Positions 17,826 through 26,925 are shown, counted from the stretch's first letter. The stretch: DNA of 64,000 bases from Roseibium sp. MMSF_3412 (GCF_030733265.1 NZ_JASHJI010000009.1:1-64000), one strand, 5' to 3'. Notes: generated by a model from the sequence alone, not told the origin. A program made the numbers and translations.

Positions 17826-18754
17826 CTTTCCGAAACAGCCTGCCGCAACCATTTGTGAAGCGGGTCACCGTCGCGTGTTTTGTGCCAGACAAGGTTTAGA
17901 TGGCGCACGGGAGACTGGAACGGCAATTCCCGTACGACAAGCCCGTACCGGGCCCGCGCAATTGGCGCAATGATACGGGGTATGCTTGTGATCATATCCG
18001 AGGCGGACACGACGCTCATTGCCGCAGCGAAGTGCGGCACGCGCAGTTTCACGTTTCGGCTGTGCCCCATATCGACAATCTGCTGGTCCAGACGCGTCCG
18101 ATTGGAATCGATCGTCGTTGTGCTGACATGTGGTGCAGCTTCGTAAAATGCGACGTCCAGCTCTTTTTCGAAGCGCGCATTTTCCTTGGACGCGGCACAT
18201 ACGTAGTCAACTTCGCCGAGCTTGTGCCAGGAATAACGGCTGGGAACATCGTAGTCCCAGAAGAAGGCCAGGTCGATGCGTCCGGCGTCCAGATCGGAAT
18301 GAAGGCTCTGTTCCACGACCTCTTTCGCAAGACCCAGGGCCGGGAGAAAGCGGAACTCGATATTCGGGGCAATCCGGTTCATCTTCGGCACGAGCATCCC
18401 GGGAAGCAGTCCGGTCAGCAGGTCGCTCATCGCGATGCGCACGATCGCGTTGGCCTCAGAGGGATCGAAGTCTTCATCCGCCTGGATCACGTTGACAAGT
18501 TCGGCCACACTTACGGAAACTTTTTCCGAAACCGCCAGGCATCGTTCCGTTGGCTGCATTCCCTGGGGTGTGCGCACGAAAAGGTCGTCGTTGAACAACG
18601 ACCGCAATCGGTTGAGCGCGTGACTTACGGCGGGTTGCGACATGCCGAGCGACTGGGCTGCCAGAGTGACGTTCCGCTTTTCGATCATCGCGTTGAGGAT
18701 CTTGAAGAGGTTCAAGTCAACGGAATTCAAGTTCTTCTTCTGCAAACCGGTCAC
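17798..18754 (-). CDS. LysR-family transcriptional regulator
   Basis: Regulator of 318 residues. The winged helix-turn-helix occupies residues 10-70 (VDLNLFKILNAMIEKRNVT, then MSQPAVSHALNRLRSLF), followed by the LysR substrate-binding domain. The N-terminus most resembles the NodD/PcpR/NahR-like branch. It is convergent with and overlaps the MmgE/PrpD gene, so it belongs with the peptide module rather than with the gene to its right. The predicted start is GTG; no strong ribosome-binding site is visible. Candidate operators lie in the divergent promoter at about 14.8 kb. Confidence 0.92.
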   Translation of the reverse strand: MTGLQKKNLNSVDLNLFKILNAMIEKRNVTLAAQSLGMSQPAVSHALNRLRSLFNDDLFVRTPQGMQPTERCLAVSEKVSVSVAELVNVIQADEDFDPSEANAIVRIAMSDLLTGLLPGMLVPKMNRIAPNIEFRFLPALGLAKEVVEQSLHSDLDAGRIDLAFFWDYDVPSRYSWHKLGEVDYVCAASKENARFEKELDVAFYEAAPHVSTTTIDSNRTRLDQQIVDMGHSRNVKLRVPHFAAAMSVVSASDMITSIPRIIAPIARARYGLVVRELPFQSPVRHLNLVWHKTRDGDPLHKWLRQAVSESYRELSDAA

Positions 18755-19022
18755 ACATGTCTTTTGGTTTTGTTCGTCCCTGAAAGTTACTCCGAATACG
18801 GAATGGCGGGAAGGGGACCTGCTCTGCTCAATTTAGCGTCAGGAATGGCCATTAATTGCCCTTTTACAGGGGTTTCAATTGTTTAGAGTGGCAGGGTGCT
18901 GATCGTTTGGCTGGCCTCGATATTCAATTCGCTACAAACAGGCCGCGTCAGGGTTATGCGCAATGTCCGGCCTCGGGTCACGGACCGGTTCCAGGTCCCG
19001 CGCCCGCACCACTGGAGCAAAA

Positions 19023-19820
19023 ATGCCCGATGTTTCTCACTATCCGATAGCACCGGACTGGTTTTCGATCTCCAGGGTCGACGACACGACGGACATGCTG
19101 CTGGAACCGCACGTTCATGTTCTGGAGCAGGCAAACATGTTTTTCGTGCGCGGCGCCGAACGCGACATGATCATAGACACGGGGATGGGCATCGTCCCGA
19201 TCGCGCCTTATGTCGACCCGCTCTCGGCCAAGCCGCATTCCGAGATCGTCTGTGTGTCGACCCACACGCATATCGATCATATTGGCGGGGTCCATGAATT
19301 TGATATCCGTCTCGTACATCCGATCGAAGCGGGTGAGATGGCGGCCCCTTCCATCATGAACACGATCATTCGCGATGAGATCGATCCGAAGCTGCTGGAG
19401 CTCTTCGCTTCCTCGGGCTATCCGCCGCTTGATGAACTGCTGATCAACGCGCTGCCCCACGGGGGGTATGACCCGGCCTCCTACAAACTCAAAGGCGCGC
19501 CCGCCACGGGCCTGCTTGAAGAGGGGGATACCGTCGATCTGGGAGACCGGCAGTTCACTGTCCTGCATGTGCCGGGGCACTCGCCGGGAAGCATCGCTCT
19601 GTTTGAGGAGAAAACCGGGATCCTGTTCGCCGGAGATGCGATCTATGATGGCCCGCTCATCTATGACGGTCCGGGCATGAGCGTTGACGACTACGTGGTG
19701 ACGATGAAAAAGCTGCAGGCGCTCGATATCACCATCGTCCACGGAGGACACGATCCCAGTTTTGACAGGAAACGCCTTGACGAGATCGTGGAAAAATACT
19801 TCCGGATCTGGGGCGTTTGA
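19023..19820 (+). CDS. MBL-fold metallo-hydrolase
   Basis: Hydrolase of 265 residues with the metallo-beta-lactamase fold. The metal-binding H81-T-H83-I-D85-H86 motif follows VCVST, the third histidine is in VLHVPGHSPGS, the bridging aspartate is in LFAGDAIYDG, and a late histidine is in IVHGGHD. This layout is that of the glyoxalase-II-like subgroup with two metal ions. ATG 19023 is chosen; a longer frame to 18963 adds an Arg-rich stretch. It stands alone on the plus strand, convergent with the unknown gene at 19830. The substrate is not apparent. Confidence 0.87.
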   Translation: MPDVSHYPIAPDWFSISRVDDTTDMLLEPHVHVLEQANMFFVRGAERDMIIDTGMGIVPIAPYVDPLSAKPHSEIVCVSTHTHIDHIGGVHEFDIRLVHPIEAGEMAAPSIMNTIIRDEIDPKLLELFASSGYPPLDELLINALPHGGYDPASYKLKGAPATGLLEEGDTVDLGDRQFTVLHVPGHSPGSIALFEEKTGILFAGDAIYDGPLIYDGPGMSVDDYVVTMKKLQALDITIVHGGHDPSFDRKRLDEIVEKYFRIWGV

Positions 19821-19829
19821 GAGGTCGTT

Positions 19830-20642
19830 TCACGAAAATACGTTAAGTTCGGCAACGGTCCAGTGCCGCTTGCGCGCCTTGCCGTCGAAACGTGAATGAA
19901 GGGTGGCAAGCGTCTTGTGCGTGGCATGGAGGTCATCGCACAACAAGGCGCCAACGCGATTGGGATGGCTCGACAGATCAATGACCGCCGCTCCATCAAC
20001 AATCCGGCCGAAACTGTACTCCGCCTGGAACAGATCGGTGAGCTCTTCCCGGTCGCCAGTTGCCAGCGCCTGCGCAAGCGCTGAACGCCATGGCCGCGCC
20101 AGGTTTTTACGGGATGGCCGATCGCAGGCGAAAAGAAACCGCGTTCTTGATGTGATCAGAAATCCCCAGAAGCCGCCATCGCATGTAAACACCCGGCCTT
20201 GCGGTGCGGTTTCGTCCATTTGCCGGTCCAGCCACAATTCGACAAAATCGGCATCAACGCCGTATTCGAATAGACCGCGCGGGGCGCGTTCCAGGCGACC
20301 AATATCTCGTCCTGTTTCCGGCCCCTGCAAGTTGATCGCCCTCTGCCAGGTACAGACACCGTCGACTACTGCCGCCCAACCGGCGAACCCCTCCGCTTCG
20401 GCGAGCGCGCGCAATTCTTCGTCCGAGAATTCGGCAAGACTGGCCGCAGGCACGCCTTCTGAAAATCGTGCCGGAATGCGCACATCGGCGTAAAGACCTT
20501 CCGCCTGAAACCAGTAGACCTGCGTGTCATGGTCTTCGAAATCCGGGAACTTTGCCGGGGCCTTCAGGTAAGCGCGCCGCCAGAGACCCTTGATCTCGGT
20601 ATCCGTAACAGGATCCGCAGTCGTATCAGAGCCGTTTTCCAT
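19830..20642 (-). CDS. Conserved hypothetical protein, 270 residues
   Basis: I do not recognise this protein. It has no signal peptide or membrane segment, is acidic near the N-terminus, and contains a Trp- and Phe-rich middle (GGFWGFLITSRTRFLFACDRPSRKN) and a His-rich stretch near the end (CDDLHATHKTLATLHSRF). Codon use is like its neighbours. Its start codon overlaps the stop of the cysteine hydrolase gene (ATGA), so it is translated as the last gene of the PotABCD-like/cysteine hydrolase operon. A role in the same pathway is inferred from that position only. Confidence 0.6.
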   Translation of the reverse strand: MENGSDTTADPVTDTEIKGLWRRAYLKAPAKFPDFEDHDTQVYWFQAEGLYADVRIPARFSEGVPAASLAEFSDEELRALAEAEGFAGWAAVVDGVCTWQRAINLQGPETGRDIGRLERAPRGLFEYGVDADFVELWLDRQMDETAPQGRVFTCDGGFWGFLITSRTRFLFACDRPSRKNLARPWRSALAQALATGDREELTDLFQAEYSFGRIVDGAAVIDLSSHPNRVGALLCDDLHATHKTLATLHSRFDGKARKRHWTVAELNVFS

Positions 20643-21259
20643 CAGGCCGCCGCACTCGCGTGTGAACGGAATGCGGCAATGATCTCATCGGATGAACGCA
20701 CGGCTCCTGTCTGCAGGTATTCCATCGCGTCGAGGGCTGCACTATGTGCTTCCGGATCGGAGCCGCCGACGCAATCCTTCACGACACGACAGTAAAAGTC
20801 CTTCTGATGACCGTCTGCAAACGTGTAGTGGACGCACACATTTGTGAGGCCGCCGACCATGATAAGCGTGTCGGCCTTGAGACCCCGGAGCAGGATATCG
20901 AGATCGGTGCCGATAAAGCATGAATACCGCCGTTTCTTGATCACGTAGTCATCGGGTTTGAGACCGACGATTTCATCGGCGATTTCCGTCCCCTCGCGTC
21001 CTTCGACGCAATGCACGTCCTCCGTCCCGTCGAGCTCGCGGCCAAAGTCCACCATGTCGGGACGGTGCGCTTCCTGAAAGAAGACTACGGGAATATCGCT
21101 TGCGCGCGCAGCGTCGATCACCGTTCGCGCCTGGCGCATGGCATTTGTATAGGCGGACATTTTGGGAATGCCGCCATCGTAGTTTTCAAGAAACGCGCTT
21201 TTTTGAATGTCGATCACCAGCAGGACCGGATTACCGACAATAAGGGGCTGTTTTGCCAT
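20642..21259 (-). CDS. Isochorismatase-family cysteine hydrolase
   Basis: Amidohydrolase-like enzyme of 205 residues. The family triad is visible: D17 in LLVIDIQKSAF, a lysine at about 109 in VIKKRRYSCF, and nucleophile C142 in VGGLTNVCVHYTF, preceded by the cis-peptide GG. Relatives include nicotinamidase, N-carbamoylsarcosine amidase, ureidoacrylate hydrolase and biuret hydrolase, so an amide or carbamoyl compound is the likely substrate. ATG 21259 is used; the frame continues upstream without a good start. It follows the second permease gene by 19 bases in the transporter operon, which suggests the imported compound is its substrate. Confidence 0.87.
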   Translation of the reverse strand: MAKQPLIVGNPVLLVIDIQKSAFLENYDGGIPKMSAYTNAMRQARTVIDAARASDIPVVFFQEAHRPDMVDFGRELDGTEDVHCVEGREGTEIADEIVGLKPDDYVIKKRRYSCFIGTDLDILLRGLKADTLIMVGGLTNVCVHYTFADGHQKDFYCRVVKDCVGGSDPEAHSAALDAMEYLQTGAVRSSDEIIAAFRSHASAAA

Positions 21260-21278
21260 GGCTTTTGTCCTTCTCAGA

Positions 21279-22085
21279 TCAATTGTCTTTGCGCGCCGGG
21301 TCGGCGCCAAGCAGGCGGGGCAGGTCGCCGTAGCGCGCAACGGCGCTGAAAACGACGATCGAAACCAGGAGGAAGGTGATCGCGCCGACAGCCATGGTCG
21401 GCGTGAAGCCGTTGCGCAGTGAGTTGAAAATCTGCAGCGTCACCGTGCTGTAAGCGGAGGCGGAAACGAAGAAAATGACGATAAACTCGTGGAAGCTCAA
21501 CACCACCACGAAGAAGAAACCGGACAAGGTATAGGACAGGGTCTGCGGCAGAATGATGGTTCGCAGGATTGTCGGCTCGTCTGCCCCCATGGTCTGGGCG
21601 GCGTCCAGGTGAAACCTGTCGATCGACTGCAATCCGATCGAAATCGTCACAAGAGGTAGCGCGGCCAGCAGGGCCGTATGGCTGAGGATGCCTGTGAAGA
21701 TGTTCCCCAGCCCGCCGGCAAAGGTCCACAGGAAGCTGAGACCGACACCAAAGACGATCGGCGGCAAGGCAAAGGGCAATCCGGCAAGCCCGGTGAGCGC
21801 TTTTGAGAACGCCGTGTTGCGCTTCCACTGGTCATAGGCGATCGGCCAGGTAATCAAGACGGCAAGTGTCGCGCTTGCCAGTGCGACAATGATCGAGTTT
21901 TCCATGGACCGGAGCCAAACCGGTTCGGAGACGAAAAATTCGTAGAACCGGGCAAAGGTCGGATCCTTCGGCGGAAACAGCATGGAACGGCCGCCATTAA
22001 GGGCGGACAGGCATACGATGACGATCGGAAGGCTGATATAGGCAGCGCATAGCAGCATGAAACCGTTCTTGAACGTGGCTTTCAT
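21279..22085 (-). CDS. Spermidine/putrescine-type ABC transporter permease, PotC-like
   Basis: Inner-membrane permease of 268 residues with six transmembrane helices. The cytoplasmic EAA loop is LDAAQTMGADEPTILRTIILP and the protein has the usual N-terminal periplasmic FYEFFVSEPVWLRSMENS region of PotC relatives. ATG 22085 overlaps the stop of the PotB-like gene (ATGA). The frame also runs upstream to 22718, but that part overlaps the upstream permease and is not coding. Order within the operon: binding protein, ATPase, PotB-like, this gene, cysteine hydrolase, unknown. Confidence 0.9.
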   Translation of the reverse strand: MKATFKNGFMLLCAAYISLPIVIVCLSALNGGRSMLFPPKDPTFARFYEFFVSEPVWLRSMENSIIVALASATLAVLITWPIAYDQWKRNTAFSKALTGLAGLPFALPPIVFGVGLSFLWTFAGGLGNIFTGILSHTALLAALPLVTISIGLQSIDRFHLDAAQTMGADEPTILRTIILPQTLSYTLSGFFFVVVLSFHEFIVIFFVSASAYSTVTLQIFNSLRNGFTPTMAVGAITFLLVSIVVFSAVARYGDLPRLLGADPARKDN

Positions 22086-23104
22086 CGGCCCCGGTTCTCC
22101 GCTAGCCGGCCGAGCCAGAGGCTCGCAAGAATGAACACGCCGGCCGTGCTCAACAGCACCACAGCCTGTGCGGCCCCGAAGGGTGCGTTGAGCGTCGCTC
22201 CGCGGATTGCCTCGTATATCGAGACCGGCAGCGTCTGGTGTGCCGGTTCCGCGAAATAGGTGACGGTCACATAGGCGCCAAGCAGATAGACGAACAGCAG
22301 CAGCAGGGTGCCCATGACCGGGATGCGAACCACCGGCACAACAACCGTACGCATGACGGTAAACGATCCCGCTCCCATCGTACGCGCCGCTTCGATCATC
22401 GAGCGGTCGATCCGCGAGAGTGGCGCATAGAGCAATATGACGGCGTAGGGCCAGACCAGATAGGCCATGGTCAATACGGTTGCCAGCTGCGAGGTCTTGA
22501 ATTTCACATTGCGCGGGTTCGCCAGCCCCCAGTCCTTTAAAACGGCAAGCCATCCGGTGTCTTTCAGCCACGCCGTCACGCCCGTGGCCTTGAAAAGGGC
22601 AGGCAGGCCTGAACGGTTGGACAGCATGATGTCCCAGCCCATGACGATGAAGACCTCCGACATGGAAAGGCTTGCCAGAATGAACACCAGCCAGGCGGCT
22701 TGAGCCGGGCGCGAACACTGACTGAGGAAGTATGTGAAGGGAAAGGCAAACGCGATTGCGATCAGTGAACCCAGAACCGCATAAGCCAGGGTATAGCCGA
22801 GCTTGTAGGCATAGAGCAGCGTAATCTGATCCGGCCAGCCGATCCCCACGAAGACCCGCGCATAGTTGCTTGGATCAAAGGCCCAGACCCAGCTTGCTCC
22901 TTCTATCTTCTCGCCAAAACTGACCGCGATGACAAGCAGGATCGGTGCCAGAAATACAAACACGAGAAAGGCGGCGATCACGGTCATGATGATCGGCCGC
23001 GCACCGATTGACTGAACCGCGTCGGCCCGAGGGCCTTCCTGACCTTTAAGACGTGTTCCGTCGCGGGCGTGTACCAGGGATGACGCTGCTGCCAGGTCGC
23101 TCAT
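22082..23104 (-). CDS. Spermidine/putrescine-type ABC transporter permease, PotB-like
   Basis: Inner-membrane permease of 340 residues, with an unusually long hydrophilic N-terminus (about 35 residues) before the first helix (IIMTVIAAFLVFVFLAPILLV). Six transmembrane segments and the EAA loop MIEAARTMGAGSFTVMRTVVVP are visible. Both ends overlap neighbours by four bases (ATGA), showing tight translational coupling with the ATPase upstream and PotC-like permease downstream. Confidence 0.9.
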   Translation of the reverse strand: MSDLAAASSLVHARDGTRLKGQEGPRADAVQSIGARPIIMTVIAAFLVFVFLAPILLVIAVSFGEKIEGASWVWAFDPSNYARVFVGIGWPDQITLLYAYKLGYTLAYAVLGSLIAIAFAFPFTYFLSQCSRPAQAAWLVFILASLSMSEVFIVMGWDIMLSNRSGLPALFKATGVTAWLKDTGWLAVLKDWGLANPRNVKFKTSQLATVLTMAYLVWPYAVILLYAPLSRIDRSMIEAARTMGAGSFTVMRTVVVPVVRIPVMGTLLLLFVYLLGAYVTVTYFAEPAHQTLPVSIYEAIRGATLNAPFGAAQAVVLLSTAGVFILASLWLGRLAENRGR

Positions 23105-24213
23105 GCCGCAACGTTCTCGCGTCGCCCGGCTTCCTCAACCGTCTTTTCAAGGTTGCCCGGGTCAGGTCTGGGGAAGCAGAACAAGGTGTGCGATTTCAAC
23201 CTGATGCCCGTTACCTCTCCCTGAGTCACGGGCGTGGCGTCTGACGATGGCATTTCGCAGATTATCCGTCCCGCATCCGTCTCAACGAAAACCTCCCGTG
23301 TCGGGCCGACATCCCTGACAAAGGAGACAGGACCGGTCAGGATGTTCGAAGCATTGGTGTCAGCGGCGCACAGTTCGGCATTTTCGGGTCTGCAAACGAG
23401 TTGCACCGGTGAGCCGTCGACGAAGGGCGCGGGTTTTTCAAGGTCGAATGCGCTATCTCCAACGAAAACGCGTCCGCCGCGAACCGTGCCATCCAGGAAA
23501 TTTGCCTTGCCGATAAAGGAAGCGACAAAGGGGGTTTCGGGGCGTTGATAGATATCCGTCGGCGATCCGATCTGTTCGGACACCCCATTGCTCATGACGA
23601 CGATCTCGTCTGCCATCGTCATGGCTTCCCGCTGATCATGGGTAACGACAATCGTGGTGATGTTCAGTTGCTGCTGCAGCAGGCGGAGTTCGACCTGCAT
23701 GGTTTCGCGCAGTTGCGCATCGAGTGCCGACATGGGCTCATCAAGCAGGAACACCTGGGGCTCCTGTGCGAGCGCCCGCGCGATCGCAACGCGCTGACGC
23801 TGGCCACCGGACAGCTGTCCGATGCGCCGGTCCTGGAAGTCAGCCATCTGCACGAGGTCCAGAAGCTCCTGCGCGCGTTTCGAGCGGGTCTTTTTCTCGA
23901 CGCCTGAAATCGTCAGGCTATAGGCAACATTCTCGCCCACCGATAAATGCGGAAAGAGGGCAAAGGATTGAAACACCATGCCGAATTTCCGCCTGTTGGC
24001 CGGCAGGGTGGTGATGTCTTCGCCATTGAGGGAAAGATTTCCCCTGGTTGGCGTTTCCAGCCCGGCGATTATGCGCAGCAAGGTTGTCTTGCCGCATCCC
24101 GAAGGCCCCAGTAGCGCCGTCAGCTTGCCCGACGGAAAGACGAGGTCGATATTCTTTAGCGCTGTTACCTCGCCATATGTCTTTCTGACATCCTTTAAGA
24201 CCAGTCCGGCCAT
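23101..24213 (-). CDS. Spermidine/putrescine-type ABC transporter ATP-binding protein, PotA-like
   Basis: ATPase of 370 residues. Walker A is GPSGCGKT at residues 36-43, the signature LSGGQRQR and Walker B VFLLDEP follow in order, and a TOBE-type domain fills the last 120 residues. Residue pattern and length match PotA/FutC/UgpC importers. The start at ATG 24213 (MAGLVLKDV) is preferred; a GTG 51 bases upstream would add a polar extension. The gap to the binding-protein gene upstream holds an inverted repeat. Confidence 0.93.
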   Translation of the reverse strand: MAGLVLKDVRKTYGEVTALKNIDLVFPSGKLTALLGPSGCGKTTLLRIIAGLETPTRGNLSLNGEDITTLPANRRKFGMVFQSFALFPHLSVGENVAYSLTISGVEKKTRSKRAQELLDLVQMADFQDRRIGQLSGGQRQRVAIARALAQEPQVFLLDEPMSALDAQLRETMQVELRLLQQQLNITTIVVTHDQREAMTMADEIVVMSNGVSEQIGSPTDIYQRPETPFVASFIGKANFLDGTVRGGRVFVGDSAFDLEKPAPFVDGSPVQLVCRPENAELCAADTNASNILTGPVSFVRDVGPTREVFVETDAGRIICEMPSSDATPVTQGEVTGIRLKSHTLFCFPRPDPGNLEKTVEEAGRRENVAA

Positions 24214-24312
24214 GAAGCTGTTACTTTCGAAACGTTCTTCTGAGTGAGTTTCATGCTGTCGCACGCGGCGAAAACCAGCGGCGGAGCACAGAACCTGACG
24301 CGTGTTGGAAAG

Positions 24313-24352
24313 GAGGCGGGATCAACAGGACTGCTTCCGTATTCCCCGCCTC
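24313..24352 (-). other. Inverted repeat after PotD-like binding-protein gene
   Basis: Perfect 8-base arms 24313-24320 and 24345-24352 (GAGGCGGG/CCCGCCTC) flank a 24-base loop, 12 bases after the stop of the binding-protein gene. No U-run follows. It occupies the same position as the hairpins at 13147 and 34612 and may stabilise the binding-protein mRNA. Confidence 0.4.
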
Positions 24353-24364
24353 AATCATGGAACA

Positions 24365-25477
24365 TCAGGCTCCGGCAAGCATTGCGTCCCACCGCTCTTT
24401 GATGAACGTCTCGTTGTCGAGATAGGACTCATAAGCCGGCGTGATGATCGGCGACCCCGAAACGAATGCGAATTCCTCATCCGTCAGATCAGTCAGTTCC
24501 CTGTTGACCAGCGGCGCGGTTCCGATGTTGCGTGACATCAGTGCCTGCGTTGCCGGATCACTGGAGAACGCCATGAATTCGTAGGCTTCGCCGGTTTTTT
24601 CCGAAAGCGGGCTCAGGCACCAGGACCCGTATCCGATCGGGTTGCCCTCGGCGGGGAACAGCGGCTTGATCGGGAATCCGTCGGACGCCATGATGTTTGC
24701 AACGTCCAGATAGTAGGACCCTGCGATCACGTCCTCGTTTTTCATTGCCTGTTCCATCTGGCTTTCAGCAGACCACCAAAGCGCCACGTGCGGCTTGAGT
24801 TCGGCAACCTTGTCCAGAACCGCAACGATACCGTCTTCGCTCATCAAGGTCTCGGCGCCGTCGAAGAACGTCTTTGCCGTGATGTCGAGCAGACGTCCGT
24901 CGATTTTCTTGGAGATCCCGAGCGAACCCTCGAATGCCGGGTTTTCCCAGAATTCCTTCCAGCTTGTCGGGGCAGGTGTGACCTCGTTCGGATTGATCAC
25001 CATGGCGTTGAACCACGCCATCGAGCCGACACCGACGAGACCGTCCGGACCCTCATAGAGGAATTCGGCATCCAGATTGGTCACCCCCGGGATTTTTGAA
25101 GCGTCCAGCGGCTTCAGCATGTCGCCGATCCGGGTCGCCTTGATCATGGTGTCCTTGCCATAGAGCGACACGTCTGCAGGCACCGTTCCGGATGCCGCTG
25201 CCTGTTGCATTGTCACCAGCCAGTCGCTGGAATTCGGCTGTGTGACCGACTCAACCGTGATGCCGGTTGCCTCGGTGAATGCCGGATAAACGTATTTCTT
25301 GAAACTGTCTTCGAAATAGCCACCGTAAGAGCCGATCTTTATAGAGCGTGCCTGAGCGATTGCCGGCATCGCCAGCATCGAGCCGCTGGCTGCAAGAGCT
25401 GCGGTTCCTGCTGCGCCTTTCAGGATCGTGCGGCGTGTCAGATTGCTTGCGCTCCGCGTTTTGAAATTCTGCGTCAT
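24365..25477 (-). CDS. ABC transporter substrate-binding protein, PotD/spermidine type, Tat-exported
   Basis: Periplasmic binding protein of 370 residues. The N-terminus carries a twin-arginine signal (LTRRTILKGAAG followed by a hydrophobic stretch to AIAQA), so it is probably exported folded. The mature part begins RSIKIGSYGGYFEDSFKKY and has the binding-protein features of the spermidine/putrescine/iron family, including KADADVSLYGKD-like and GSMAWFNAMVINPNEV segments. ATG 25477 is the start; the frame extends another 85 codons upstream, but that extension is AT-rich promoter DNA. First gene of the import operon, divergent from the oxygenase gene. The ligand is unknown and need not be a polyamine. 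Confidence 0.88.
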   Translation of the reverse strand: MTQNFKTRSASNLTRRTILKGAAGTAALAASGSMLAMPAIAQARSIKIGSYGGYFEDSFKKYVYPAFTEATGITVESVTQPNSSDWLVTMQQAAASGTVPADVSLYGKDTMIKATRIGDMLKPLDASKIPGVTNLDAEFLYEGPDGLVGVGSMAWFNAMVINPNEVTPAPTSWKEFWENPAFEGSLGISKKIDGRLLDITAKTFFDGAETLMSEDGIVAVLDKVAELKPHVALWWSAESQMEQAMKNEDVIAGSYYLDVANIMASDGFPIKPLFPAEGNPIGYGSWCLSPLSEKTGEAYEFMAFSSDPATQALMSRNIGTAPLVNRELTDLTDEEFAFVSGSPIITPAYESYLDNETFIKERWDAMLAGA

Positions 25478-25803
25478 CCAGCGTGTTCCTCTCAATTTCC
25501 GGCGGCCCCTCGCTCGCCAATCTTGGTGGAACCTCATTGAGTTTGAGGCATGCCTCTTCGAAAGCACATTGCATGCCAAACAAAAAGAAAAACAAAAACA
25601 GATACTTAGGAAATATATCAATCTTTCGCACAAAAGGCATGTGCGATTGATAGGCGGTTTGCCTAATTTTTCTACATACACATTTATTGTGCAAAATGGT
25701 TCAGGTGATATCGTCTGCAACATCCCGATCACGTCGATCCAGCGATCAGGATGGGTCGGCTGAAGAGCCGTTGTCTCGTTGTCATGTCAAACGCCGGAGC
25801 CTT
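25478..25803. promoter_or_regulatory. AT-rich divergent promoter region with several palindromes
   Basis: This 326-base gap separates the divergent binding-protein and oxygenase genes. It is clearly more AT-rich than its surroundings and contains a perfect 12-base palindrome at 25545-25556 (GAGGCATGCCTC), a TCGCAC-N9-GTGCGA inverted repeat at 25626-25646, and TAGGC-N5-GCCTA at 25651-25665. These are plausible operators for an unlinked or distant regulator; no regulator gene sits beside them. No convincing -35/-10 pair was assigned. Confidence 0.5.
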
Positions 25804-26925
25804 ATGATGCGCGATCTCTTGGACCAAAGGACGCTTGATCGGGAGGCGGATCATGATGGTACCGAGGACCAGATCGCGCTGAGTTCGGACAACGTTTCCC
25901 TGCCGGTTATTGACCTTTCGGGGCTCCACACCAGCGATCAGACGGCTCTGGCAGCCGTGGCCAGGGAACTTGGTAAGGCTGCAAAGACGTCCGGATTCTT
26001 CTACATCAAGAACCACGGCGTCGATCAGGCCCTGATTGACGATGCCTTCGCAGCGTCCCGAGCTTTCCACACCCAATCCCGGCGCTTCAAGATGAAATAT
26101 TGGTGCGGTTACAGCACCAACCATCGTGGCTACGTGCCATTTGAGGAAAACGGCAGTGCCTTTCCCAAAACGATAAATTTCAATGAAGCCTGGGACATGT
26201 CGTTTGAAGCGCCGGCTGATCATCCGGATTATCTGGCCGGCTGGCGGATGACCGGCCCGAATGTCTGGCCGGATCTGCCCGGCTGGAAAGAGACGATCTC
26301 ACGCTACTATGACGCCGTCTTCGGCCTTGGGCTGAAGCTCCTGAGCGCACTGGAACTCGAGTTGGGCGTTGAAGCGGGCACGCTTAGAAAAAACGTCAAC
26401 TGCCCGACATCCCAGTTGCGTCTCCTGCGGTATCTGGAAAATGACGTCCCGGCGAGCAAGGATTTCGTCGGTATCGAGGCCCACTCCGACTTTGAGTGTT
26501 TTACCATTCTGCTCCAGGGCGGCCCCGGTCTCCAGGTGCTGAACACCGATGACTACTGGATGGAGGCCCCGCCAATCCCCGGAACCTTCATTGTCAATAT
26601 CGGCGACATTTTCGAGACCTGGTCGGGCGGCCTCTACAAGTCCACGCAGCACCGCGTCGTCAATACGGGCAAGGAGCGCTATTCCATGCCGTTGTTCTTT
26701 GGTCTGGACTATGACGCCGTCGTTGAACCGTTGCCGAAATTCAAGACACCCGAGACCACGGCCAAATATCCGCCAATCAAAGCCGGCGATCACCTGATGC
26801 GCATGACCGTCGGCGCTTTCCGGTACATATCGGATGCTGTCGACAAGGGGGAGATTGAGCTGGATTTCGCCGTGCCCGACGCGAACCCGTTCAAACGCCC
26901 GGCAAAAGCGATCTCAAGCCCGTAG
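25804..26925 (+). CDS. Isopenicillin-N-synthase-family 2-oxoglutarate/Fe(II) oxygenase
   Basis: Oxygenase of 373 residues with the N-terminal DIOX_N segment (VIDLSGL, then GKAAKTSGFFYIKNHGVDQ) and the C-terminal double-stranded beta-helix. The iron ligands are H227 and D229 in EAHSDFECFTIL and H283 in KSTQHRVVNTG; the 2-oxoglutarate-binding Arg-x-Ser is R292-Y-S294. ATG 25804, preceded by GGAG, is preferred to upstream ATGs. It is divergent from the PotD-like transporter operon that also encodes a cysteine hydrolase, so it may hydroxylate or N-dealkylate the imported compound. The exact reaction is not predictable. Confidence 0.88.
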   Translation: MMRDLLDQRTLDREADHDGTEDQIALSSDNVSLPVIDLSGLHTSDQTALAAVARELGKAAKTSGFFYIKNHGVDQALIDDAFAASRAFHTQSRRFKMKYWCGYSTNHRGYVPFEENGSAFPKTINFNEAWDMSFEAPADHPDYLAGWRMTGPNVWPDLPGWKETISRYYDAVFGLGLKLLSALELELGVEAGTLRKNVNCPTSQLRLLRYLENDVPASKDFVGIEAHSDFECFTILLQGGPGLQVLNTDDYWMEAPPIPGTFIVNIGDIFETWSGGLYKSTQHRVVNTGKERYSMPLFFGLDYDAVVEPLPKFKTPETTAKYPPIKAGDHLMRMTVGAFRYISDAVDKGEIELDFAVPDANPFKRPAKAISSP

